Source of the DNA: a virus
Strand: one strand, 5' to 3'
Virus record (IMG/VR): IMGVR_UViG_3300047320_000076
Span: 1 to 20,312 of that record
Length of the DNA: 20,312 nt
Shown piece by piece: positions 1-5,175 of the stretch. Numbering within the stretch: position 1 is the stretch's first letter; every line of letters starts with the position of its first letter. The position numbers were made by a program, and so were the translations under genes. A model generated the notes under the pieces. It searched no databases. It was not told the DNA's origin and saw nothing but the letters and a program-made list of their open reading frames with translations.

Positions 1-1
1 G

Positions 2-793
2 CGAAAAGAGGTCAAGGCGGCCATGGCCAAGATGTCAGCGACCAACAAGCGGCTGGCCAACGTGCAAAGCTGCCTGCGCTCGGCCCTGAGCGATGCCGTA
101 GACGACGAGCTGATCGAATCGAACCCGCTGGCCGGCTGGACGTATTCAGTGAAGGGAAAGCCGCGCACCGAGGACGAGATCGATCCTTTCTCGCCGGACG
201 AGCAGCGGGCAATTCTGGCGGCAGCGACCGGGCAGTATCGGAACCTGTTGCAGTTCGCCTTCTGGACTGGATTGCGGACAAGTGAGCTGGTCGCGCTGGA
301 GTGGGGCGACATTGACTGGCATCGCGGGGAGGTGAGGGTGTCGCGGGGGCTGACGGCTGCAGCCAGCGAGGCAGAGACGCCGAAGACGGCGGCCGGGGTG
401 CGTAGCGTGCGCCTTCTGCCTATGTCGTTCGAGGCACTGAAGGCCCAGCGCGAGCACACCTATATAGCAGGGGGCGCAATATTCCACGACCCGAGGCACA
501 ACCGGGCATTTGCCGGTGACCAGGAGCTGCGCAAGTCATTCTGGACGCCGACCATTCGTAGGGCAGGCGTGCGCTACCGGAACCCGTACCAGACCAGGCA
601 CACCTACGCATCCATGATGCTGAGCGCGGGCGAGCATCCTATGTGGGTGGCCAAGCAGATGGGGCACACGTCGTTCCTGATGATCAGCCGGGTTTATGGC
701 CGATACATCCCGAACGAATCTGACACGTCCGGCGATCTGGCGGCGGCCAAGTTTGGTGGGGTAGTCGGTGCTGGACTGCGATCAGCCATTTAA
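2..793 (+). CDS. int: Tyrosine-recombinase phage integrase, C-terminal part (5' end cut by window)
   Basis: Site-specific recombinase expected to integrate and excise the phage genome. The frame is open to the left edge, so the N-terminal arm-binding domain is missing and the ATG at 23 is probably internal. Numbering from that ATG, the core-binding helices cover about 1-45 and the catalytic domain follows. Visible catalytic residues are Arg85 in TGLRTSE, Lys121 in the hairpin ETPKTAAG, Arg192 in YQTRHTYAS, His215 in MGHTS and the nucleophile Tyr225 in SRVYGRY. The usual first His of box II is Tyr189, which is common in this integrase family. The gene points towards the convergent zone with the late operon, as lambda int points towards attP. 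No catalytic residue is missing, so the enzyme looks active. Confidence 0.95.
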   Translation, partial: RKEVKAAMAKMSATNKRLANVQSCLRSALSDAVDDELIESNPLAGWTYSVKGKPRTEDEIDPFSPDEQRAILAAATGQYRNLLQFAFWTGLRTSELVALEWGDIDWHRGEVRVSRGLTAAASEAETPKTAAGVRSVRLLPMSFEALKAQREHTYIAGGAIFHDPRHNRAFAGDQELRKSFWTPTIRRAGVRYRNPYQTRHTYASMMLSAGEHPMWVAKQMGHTSFLMISRVYGRYIPNESDTSGDLAAAKFGGVVGAGLRSAI

Positions 794-820
794 TCGAGTG
801 CGACGATCAATAAAACCCTG

Positions 821-857
821 TTGACGTAGCTACATTATGCATTCATTATGTAGCTAC
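821..857 (+). promoter_or_regulatory. Sigma70-type promoter overlapped by a paired palindromic operator
   Basis: A -35 element TTGACG (821-826) and a -10 element CATTAT (844-849) are separated by 17 bases. Two copies of the self-palindrome GTAGCTAC (826-833 and 850-857) flank the spacer and the -10. Together they form a 9-bp inverted repeat, GTAGCTACA (826-834) with TGTAGCTAC (849-857). One copy touches the -35 and the other touches the -10, the expected layout for a repressor that blocks RNA polymerase. The first downstream gene starts at 876. The repressor is not known; the 51-aa protein encoded next is a candidate for autoregulation. Confidence 0.7.
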
Positions 858-875
858 ACGAACAGGGGAATTCTG

Positions 876-1031
876 ATGGATGATGGAAAGCGCACGCCGC
901 GCCAGATAAGGCTTAGCGACCATGAGTGGGCGGCATTCAGATCGTTGCTTGGGGCTAGGTGGCTCCGCTCTCAGATAGAGAGAGCAATTAAAAAACAATC
1001 CAAGGAAAAGGATCCAGCGAATGACCAATAA
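876..1031 (+). CDS. Small basic protein, possible ribbon-helix-helix-like DNA binder
   Basis: A 51-aa protein. I place the start at 876 because AGGGG lies about seven bases upstream; an in-frame ATG at 837 lies inside the promoter and has no ribosome-binding site. The middle reads as a short strand (RQIRLS) followed by two helices containing WAAF and ARWLRSQIERAI, with a basic Lys-rich tail. That is compatible with an Arc/MetJ-like fold, but I cannot assign a family. It overlaps the next gene by 11 bases, so the two are co-transcribed and probably translationally coupled. The DNA here is visibly richer in A/T than the integrase. Its place directly behind a palindromic operator suggests, but does not show, that it regulates its own promoter. 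Confidence 0.65.
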   Translation: MDDGKRTPRQIRLSDHEWAAFRSLLGARWLRSQIERAIKKQSKEKDPANDQ

Positions 1032-1530
1032 CCTAAGCGACGAAGAGAAGATAAAAGTTCTTGAGGCTATATCTTTGCTTGGCAAAAAAGCCATGCATTG
1101 CACAACCGTGGACGAGGCTAGCAGGCTGCTTGATCTCACAAAAACAATTGAGATTAATTGCGGGGATGCTAGGTCGGCGGTGTCCTGTATCTATCAGTTC
1201 ATTATCGCTCGACTGCGAGACATCATCGCGGAGCCGCAGCCAGGAACACAGGGTGTTTATGTGATCTCCTATGAGGATGGTCACATAAAAATCGGCAGGA
1301 CCAAGGATTTCCCGGCCAGAATCAAGTCGCTTTCATTTGCGTCCCTCTCCCCTATTTCTAGTAGTCGATTCTTTGAGTGCGCAAACTCAAGCTTTGTTGA
1401 AGCTTATGCGCATCGGCATTTCAAGGATTACCGCCTAAAGAACGAGTTCTTCTCGACTCGGTTTGAGGATGCATGCGAATTCATTCGTCGGGCAGTCTGC
1501 GATGAATTCCACCCATCTCAGCCCAACTAA
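1021..1530 (+). CDS. GIY-YIG-superfamily (T5orf172/MUG113-type) nuclease-like protein
   Basis: A 169-aa protein. The N-terminal ~70 residues are helical and not recognised. The C-terminal half carries the pattern of T5orf172/MUG113 domains, a branch of the GIY-YIG nuclease superfamily: GVYVI (78-82), HIKIGRTKD (88-96), Arg100, then a helix with Glu127, His131 and His133, and a final KNEFF (140-144) followed by a helix. Members are found in phages and may act in DNA repair, exclusion or self-mobilisation; the role here is unknown. The gene overlaps the 51-aa gene upstream and is more A/T-rich than its neighbours, which suggests recent acquisition. Directly after its stop, the same frame stays open for 22 more codons that look like the tail of another gene. 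Confidence 0.75.
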   Translation: MTNNLSDEEKIKVLEAISLLGKKAMHCTTVDEASRLLDLTKTIEINCGDARSAVSCIYQFIIARLRDIIAEPQPGTQGVYVISYEDGHIKIGRTKDFPARIKSLSFASLSPISSSRFFECANSSFVEAYAHRHFKDYRLKNEFFSTRFEDACEFIRRAVCDEFHPSQPN

Positions 1531-1599
1531 ATTAATCCGTGTGAGGCAGCTGCGCTTGAGGCGCTGGCAAATGAGGCCGGGCAGTCCGGCGACAAATAA
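1531..1599 (+). pseudogene. Possible 3' remnant of a displaced gene
   Basis: Immediately after the stop codon at 1528-1530, the same frame runs on for 22 codons to a TAA at 1597-1599. The product would end in an Ala/Glu-rich stretch (EAAALEALANEAG then QSGDK). The composition matches the GC-rich accessory genes of the region rather than the A/T-rich gene just before it. It has no start codon or ribosome-binding site of its own. The simplest reading is that the T5orf172-type gene replaced the front of an older gene and left its last codons. This is inference from codon usage over a short stretch. Confidence 0.35.
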
Positions 1600-1614
1600 A
1601 CGAAGGGGTGATTT

Positions 1615-2166
1615 ATGAGCAAGGAATGGAAGCTGGTTCCGGTCGAGCCGACCGACGATATGAAAGAGGCTGGGGCGCCATCGTGCGAATACACGGGCAC
1701 TGTCTGCGCCGCATTGTGCTACGAGGCCATGATCGCCGCCGCCCCTGCGCCGCCGCAAGATGATGCGCAGCCGGTGGCCGGGCAGTCCCGATTCACATCG
1801 CAAAAAGACTGGCAGCCATGCAGTTACGAGCATCACCTGATGGTTATCGCGAATCCTAGCGAGTGGCCAGGATACGAAACGCGCGCACTCTTCACCCGAT
1901 CCGATGCCGGCGAGGTTGAGTCGCTGCAGGAAGAGCTGGCCAAAACCCGCGAATCACACGAAACAATGCGCGCCGACCTCATCGAAACGGATCGCAAGCT
2001 GACTTCCGCCGAGCAGTGGGGTGGGATTCTCGAAAGGGCAGTTTTCAGGGCGCTTGATGATTCAAGCGAAAACGCCACAACAGGCGAGATAACAATCATG
2101 CGGGCCGACTATGAGGCGTTGGTAATTCTGATTGGCGAACCCACCGAATCGGGAGAAAGCACATGA
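1615..2166 (+). CDS. Hypothetical phage accessory protein with central coiled coil
   Basis: A 183-aa protein starting at an ATG preceded by GAAGGGG. The N-terminus (WKLVPVEPTDDMKEAG, then CYEAMIAAAPAPPQ) is a pattern I associate with small early-region proteins of Pseudomonas and enterobacterial phages, where it precedes variable C-terminal modules. A Pro/Ala-rich linker follows at about 43-52, then a predicted coiled coil at about 100-135 (VESLQEELAKTRESHETMRADL). There are no catalytic motifs, membrane segments or signal peptide. The stop overlaps the next start as ATGA (2163-2166), so translation is coupled. Function unknown. Confidence 0.75.
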   Translation: MSKEWKLVPVEPTDDMKEAGAPSCEYTGTVCAALCYEAMIAAAPAPPQDDAQPVAGQSRFTSQKDWQPCSYEHHLMVIANPSEWPGYETRALFTRSDAGEVESLQEELAKTRESHETMRADLIETDRKLTSAEQWGGILERAVFRALDDSSENATTGEITIMRADYEALVILIGEPTESGEST

Positions 2167-2684
2167 GCAGCGAACAGATCTACCTCTACCGCCGAAAGGG
2201 CCTGAGCGATTACGCAACTTGCGACAGGGCTCGCTATGTTGAGCTGTCGCAGCACAATCTATTCGAAACGAAGGTCTGCTATGCCAGCGCTGAGCCCGAA
2301 GAAGGCGACCACGACGGCCGCCAGCTTGAGTGGGAGCGCTGCGAGAACAAGCGACTGCGCGCCGAGCTTGGCGAATGCAAGGGCGAGTATGACCGGGCCG
2401 TCAACAAGGTGGATGCGCTGCGGGATCAGCTGGAGCAGGCGCAGGCCGACCTTGTCCGCATGACCGAGGGTCGCGACGGGCTCCGCTCGACTCTGGATGA
2501 GGCGAACAAGATCATCGCCTGGCAGCGTACTGAGCTGGACCAGCTGAAGAAGAATGCCGGCCATTCAGCGCTGCGTAGGGAGGCATTCGATAAATTAGCT
2601 CAGGCAGTCGCGGCTGGCGCGCCTATCGGTGACGTTTACGCCTGCGACAGCGCAGAGCCGACCAACAAGGAGGGCGCGCAATGA
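2163..2684 (+). CDS. Hypothetical coiled-coil protein
   Basis: A 173-aa protein coupled to the preceding gene by ATGA. The first ~50 residues are of mixed character (QIYLYRRKGLSDYATCD, then VELSQHNLFETKVCYAS). Residues ~55-130 form a long heptad-rich coiled coil with many Glu, Arg, Leu and Gln. The C-terminus ends in NKEGAQ, which is encoded by the 19-bp junction repeat that also supplies the ribosome-binding site and start of the next gene. No enzymatic motif is visible. Proteins of this kind are frequent in the accessory region of Pseudomonas phages; function unknown. Confidence 0.75.
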   Translation: MSSEQIYLYRRKGLSDYATCDRARYVELSQHNLFETKVCYASAEPEEGDHDGRQLEWERCENKRLRAELGECKGEYDRAVNKVDALRDQLEQAQADLVRMTEGRDGLRSTLDEANKIIAWQRTELDQLKKNAGHSALRREAFDKLAQAVAAGAPIGDVYACDSAEPTNKEGAQ

Positions 2685-2866
2685 CTACTGCAAAGAGAGA
2701 TGAGCGCGGGCTTCTCTACAACGACGATGCGCACCGCGATGCATGGTCAGGGCTCACGCATATGGGTGTGTGGGATTTCAAGATAACGCCGGACATGGTC
2801 GGCAAGACCTTCGGCGAGGCGGTAGACGGTCTTTTCGAGAATGACGGCAAGGAGGGCGCGCAATGA
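2666..2866 (+). repeat. Exact 19-bp direct repeat at two consecutive gene junctions
   Basis: The sequence CAAGGAGGGCGCGCAATGA occurs at 2666-2684 and again at 2848-2866. Each copy encodes the last residues (KEGAQ) of the upstream gene, a near-perfect Shine-Dalgarno (AAGGAGG), and the ATGA stop/start overlap into the next gene. The copies bracket the 61-aa gene exactly, so the interval behaves as a cassette unit of 182 bp. Confidence 0.8.
2681..2866 (+). CDS. Hypothetical 61-aa protein
   Basis: Starts at the ATG inside the first copy of the 19-bp junction repeat, with AAGGAGG eight bases upstream, and ends in the second copy. The protein is acidic and soluble (LLYNDDAHRDAW, then THMGVWDFKITPDMVGKTF, then a stretch ending in KEGAQ). 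No family is recognised and there are no membrane segments or metal-binding patterns. The perfect Shine-Dalgarno and the ATGA overlaps at both ends support real translation as part of the accessory operon. Confidence 0.65.
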   Translation: MTTAKRDERGLLYNDDAHRDAWSGLTHMGVWDFKITPDMVGKTFGEAVDGLFENDGKEGAQ

Positions 2867-3096
2867 GCGACCAATCCCAAAACAGGACACAAGCTATGAG
2901 CCTGGCAGACATTGAAGCCTTGGTAAGCGAGATCAACAAGGCCACGCAGGATCTCAACAGCCTACTCCGGCACGCCTCCATGGAAGGCATCAGGTGTGAT
3001 GTTGAGGTTCTGGATCTCGATGCGATCGGCTATCTAGAGCCGGCCCGACTCATTACCGTTAAGTCATACGCGAGCATTTCAGGGTCCCAGTCATGA
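2863..3096 (+). CDS. Hypothetical 77-aa protein
   Basis: Starts at the ATG inside the second junction repeat with a strong Shine-Dalgarno. An in-frame ATG at 2896 would remove the first 11 residues, but the upstream start has the better ribosome-binding site. Residues ~12-45 (MSLADIEALVSEINKATQDLNSLLRHA) form an amphipathic helix, followed by a Val/Asp/Leu-rich strand region. The stop overlaps the start of an 11-codon micro-ORF (ATGA at 3093-3096). Function unknown. Confidence 0.65.
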   Translation: MSDQSQNRTQAMSLADIEALVSEINKATQDLNSLLRHASMEGIRCDVEVLDLDAIGYLEPARLITVKSYASISGSQS

Positions 3097-3128
3097 CCTA
3101 TATCAACCGCAAGCAGGTGAAGCCATGA
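3093..3128 (+). CDS. 11-codon micro-ORF or gene stub between coupled genes
   Basis: Encodes MTYINRKQVKP. Its ATG overlaps the stop of the 77-aa gene and its stop overlaps the start of the membrane protein, both as ATGA. It spans the gap exactly, so it either keeps ribosomes coupled across the junction or is what remains of a gene cut down by recombination. The peptide is too short to assign a function. Confidence 0.35.
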   Translation: MTYINRKQVKP

Positions 3129-3379
3129 GCCTATGGTCGCTGTACCTGGCCGGCGCAGTCGCTACGACGGCCCTGTTCGTGTTCTTTATCGGTCGTGAGC
3201 TTCCACAATGGATGCGCGAGGTGGCCGAAAAGGATCACTTTCCTCTCGAACTGCTAGAGCGCTTCAATCCTTTAATTTGCGCACTGTTAGCGCCAGTTGT
3301 GTTGCTATTGGCCGCGGTGGCGGGCGCGCTCTGGCCTCTGACCCTTCCGGCGTACTTGCTCGAGAAGGAAAACCCATGA
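3125..3379 (+). CDS. Small inner-membrane protein with two predicted helices
   Basis: An 84-aa protein. It has a hydrophobic segment at about residues 4-22 (LYLAGAVATTALFVFFIG) and a longer one at about 49-78 (LICALLAPVVLLLAAVAGALW then PLTLPAYLL). Between them lies a charged loop (ELPQWMREVAEKDHFPLELLERF). Start ATG 3125 has AGGTGA upstream and overlaps the previous stop. The size and two helices resemble a small holin or an exclusion protein. However, it lies on the strand opposite the endolysin, in the accessory operon, so a lysis role is only a guess. The following ATG (3376) overlaps its stop. Confidence 0.65.
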   Translation: MSLWSLYLAGAVATTALFVFFIGRELPQWMREVAEKDHFPLELLERFNPLICALLAPVVLLLAAVAGALWPLTLPAYLLEKENP

Positions 3380-3405
3380 CTGACGACGGATACCGCAAGC
3401 CGTAA
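3376..3405 (+). pseudogene. 9-codon stub ending the + strand operon
   Basis: An ATG overlapping the stop of the membrane-protein gene opens a frame coding for MTDDGYRKP and then TAA, directly before the convergent terminator. It has the form of a normal coupled gene start followed by abrupt loss of the rest. This suggests that the accessory operon was truncated where it meets the late module. It may be non-functional. Confidence 0.3.
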
Positions 3406-3414
3406 ATCGGCGGC

Positions 3415-3451
3415 AAAAAAAACGGGTGACTAGAAAGGGGCTATCAGTCAC
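3415..3451 (-). terminator. Terminator of the late operon
   Basis: On the - strand a hairpin with arms GTGAC-TAG and CTA-GTCAC (three-base bulge, loop of about seven bases) is followed within three bases by eight T residues (A tract at 3415-3422 on the + strand). It lies about 120 bases beyond the endolysin stop and ends late transcription before the convergent accessory operon. Confidence 0.7.
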
Positions 3452-3518
3452 GCCTAAATGCGGTTTCAGCAGCTTTTCAGCTACCACACCGCTACAGGCC
3501 ACGGAATACAACGACCGA

Positions 3519-3539
3519 CCGGGGGTTTAAATCCCCCGG
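3519..3539. other. Perfect 7-bp GC hairpin in the convergent zone
   Basis: CCGGGGG (3519-3525) and CCCCCGG (3533-3539) flank a seven-base loop, TTTAAAT. No T tract follows on either strand, so it is not a classic terminator. The stem-loop resembles a tRNA T-arm, but the surrounding bases do not complete an acceptor stem or CCA end. Its place between int and the late operon fits the position expected for attP; that is speculation. Apart from the late terminator, I see nothing else in 3406-3569. Confidence 0.3.
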
Positions 3540-3569
3540 ATTACCACTTTCCACTTTATATAGCTACGA

Positions 3570-4061
3570 TCAGGCCAGCTTTCCGCCAGCCGCAATGTAG
3601 TAGGCAATCAGGTCAGGCAGCTTGTGCTCGCGCTGCCCATACCCTGCGCCTGGCAGCGATGCCCAAATGTTGTTGCATTTGCCGATGGCAGCCTCGATGC
3701 GACCCGCCTGCACGTCAGGCAGCGCCCGGCACTCCCTGATGTGCTGCAAGGCCAGCTTGTCTTGGCTGGCTGGACCGAAGTCCGGCAGCTTCAGCAGCTC
3801 CTTGTAATGCGGCCAGTCCTTTTTCATCTGCTGATACCGGCCGGCGGCCGTCGACTTCAAGCCCTTGCTGTTGACGGTGACCATGATGCCGGGGTGATCG
3901 GCGTAGCTGGTGAAGGTGTTGGGGCTGTCAATGCCGCCAACAATCACGTCATAGCCGTTGTTCTTGGTGTGTCTACTGGTCGACGTACCCTCTGCAAAGG
4001 CGATCATGTCGAGAAATGCAGCTTGATTTGTTAACTCTTGCCTTTGAACGGGTGATTGCAC
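3570..4061 (-). CDS. Endolysin, lambda-R-like lytic transglycosylase (GH104)
   Basis: A muralytic enzyme that cleaves the glycan backbone for host lysis. The 163-aa product matches the lambda R pattern along its length: AFLDMIAFAEGTSTSR (15-30, catalytic Glu24), NNGYDVIVGG, YADHPGIMVTVN, LKSTAAGRYQ (69-77), ALQHIRE, and NIWASLPGAGYGQREH (131-146). Lambda R is 158 aa, so the gene is complete. I choose the GTG at 4061 because GAGGA lies seven bases upstream; a TTG at 4085 is in frame but less likely. There is no signal peptide, so it should need a holin, and none is visible nearby. It is the last gene of the late operon. It is unrelated to the GH19 fragment beyond the HNH gene. Confidence 0.92.
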   Translation of the reverse strand: MQSPVQRQELTNQAAFLDMIAFAEGTSTSRHTKNNGYDVIVGGIDSPNTFTSYADHPGIMVTVNSKGLKSTAAGRYQQMKKDWPHYKELLKLPDFGPASQDKLALQHIRECRALPDVQAGRIEAAIGKCNNIWASLPGAGYGQREHKLPDLIAYYIAAGGKLA

Positions 4062-4072
4062 GGTGCTATCCT
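4044..4072 (+). promoter_or_regulatory. Promoter of the first HNH gene, antisense in the endolysin 5' end
   Basis: TTGAAC (4044-4049), a 17-base spacer, and the extended -10 TGC-TATCCT (hexamer 4067-4072). It would give a leader of about 35 bases to the ATG at 4114. It overlaps the start codon region of the endolysin on the other strand. Confidence 0.55.
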
Positions 4073-4113
4073 CATACGGGCACAATTAGCGCGGATTTAT
4101 AAATGGAGTTCAC

Positions 4114-4836
4114 ATGAAGCTTATAGATTTGACGGGGCAGAAATTTGGACGGCTTACCGTCCTGCGCCAGGGGGAAACACGAAAAAACGGCGGGTCAGAC
4201 TGGGTGTGCTTATGCGACTGCGGAGAGACCACGGTCGCGGTCGGATCTCGCATAAGGCTCGGCAAGACGAAATCTTGTGGGTGTCTTGGCATTGAGTGGG
4301 CGAAGTCGCTAGGGGCGAACAAGGTTTTTATTGAGAAGAGGGCGAACGCCCTGGTAGTCCACGGCCATAAGCGAAGGGGGTCAGCTTCAGTTGAATACAA
4401 AACATGGCTCGCCATGAAGCGGAGATGCTATGACCCTAAATGCAAGGACTACGCGAATTGGGGCGGTCGCGGGATAAAGGTTTGTGACCGATGGGTGAAG
4501 TCGTTCACCAACTTCTTCGAAGATATGGGGCTTAGGCCAGACGGCAATTACAGCATTGATAGGCTTAGGTCCAACGAGGATTACTCGCCAGATAATTGCC
4601 GCTGGGCAACCCTTGAAGAGCAGGGCGGCGAGAATCGTAGAGACCTTACATCTATAACGATTGGTGAATTGTCGTTCCATAGCATTGCCGCTGCGTGTAG
4701 ACACTTCGGCGTGAAGCTGACGACCGCCCACTACCGGATATCATCAGGGATACCAATCGAGCAGGCAGTATCTTTCAGCGGGCGACTCTCATCCCGTCGA
4801 GACAGAGAGTCCTACATCAGGAAGGATCTACGCTGA
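4114..4836 (+). CDS. Free-standing homing-type endonuclease (HNH/NUMOD-like)
   Basis: A 240-aa protein. It opens with IDLTGQKFGRLTVL (4-17) and a zinc-ribbon-like Cys set, CDCG (34-37) and CGCL (55-58). The central core holds YKTWLAMKRRCYD (95-107), WGGRGIKVCDRW (116-127), NYSIDR (145-150) and YSPDNCRWAT (157-166), a set common in phage endonucleases annotated as HNH or AP2-type. The C-terminus (181-219: SITIGELSFHSIAAACRHFG, then IPIEQA) resembles a NUMOD DNA-binding helix. Start 4114 follows GGAG five bases upstream. It is antisense to the late operon and has its own promoter. Its stop overlaps the truncated GH19 frame by nine bases, and its insertion point is a conserved endolysin motif. 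It is presumably a selfish element. Confidence 0.85.
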   Translation: MKLIDLTGQKFGRLTVLRQGETRKNGGSDWVCLCDCGETTVAVGSRIRLGKTKSCGCLGIEWAKSLGANKVFIEKRANALVVHGHKRRGSASVEYKTWLAMKRRCYDPKCKDYANWGGRGIKVCDRWVKSFTNFFEDMGLRPDGNYSIDRLRSNEDYSPDNCRWATLEEQGGENRRDLTSITIGELSFHSIAAACRHFGVKLTTAHYRISSGIPIEQAVSFSGRLSSRRDRESYIRKDLR

Positions 4837-5118
4837 AAACCGATACTTCTGCCCGTCTCCGTCAGCCTCTGGCGTGTTGCCCAGGCGCGCAGCCAGAGTG
4901 CCGGTGTCGTACTTGCTCAGGTACTGGTCACCGCCAAACTCGCACACGTAGCGGAACTGGCCGGACTCATGGCCGACCTGCGCGATGAAGGCAGCCATGC
5001 GAAGGCGCGTATTGATCTGGTACTTGCCCATGGCCAGCGTGAGCGCAGACGCAAAAACGCCAGCCTGCTTGCCGGCGTTCGGGAGGATCTGCAGCAGCTG
5101 CTGCGAAGTAATCGGCAT
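4828..5118 (-). pseudogene. GH19 endolysin, N-terminal fragment truncated at the HNH gene
   Basis: Residues 1-93 match the start of phage GH19 chitinase-like endolysins: ITSQQLLQILPNAG (3-16), INTRLRMAAFIAQVGHESGQ (35-54, catalytic Glu51 in HES), and YLSKYDTGTLAARLGN ending in DGDGQKYR. In the family, KYR is followed by GRGLIQITG. Here it is followed by three foreign codons (FSA) and a stop that lie in the HNH gene's 3' end. About half of a normal ~190-200 aa enzyme is missing and is not present elsewhere in the window. GGAG six bases before the ATG is intact, so a 96-aa peptide may be made, but without the second catalytic half it should be inactive. Confidence 0.85.
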
Positions 5119-5134
5119 ACTTTTCTCCGGGCGT

Positions 5135-5158
5135 AAAAAAGCCCGCGCTTGGCGGGCT
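5135..5158 (-). terminator. Rho-independent-type terminator after the tailspike
   Basis: AGCCCGC (5152-5158) pairs with GCGGGCT (5140-5146) around a five-base loop, followed by six T on the - strand. It lies between the tailspike stop and the start of the GH19 fragment. The stem is identical to that of the hairpin at 17692-17714. Confidence 0.8.
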
Positions 5159-5175
5159 ATCTGATGGCGCTCGCT

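Noticed and set aside
3511-3545. A tRNA gene suggested by the GGGGG-TTTAAAT-CCCCC stem-loop
   Set aside because: No matching acceptor stem, anticodon arm or CCA end could be built around it on either strand; kept only as an unexplained hairpin.
4086-4836. Group I intron or intein interrupting the endolysin
   Set aside because: The endonuclease gene is antisense to the host gene, the downstream exon of GH19 is missing, and no splice-like or intein end motifs are seen.
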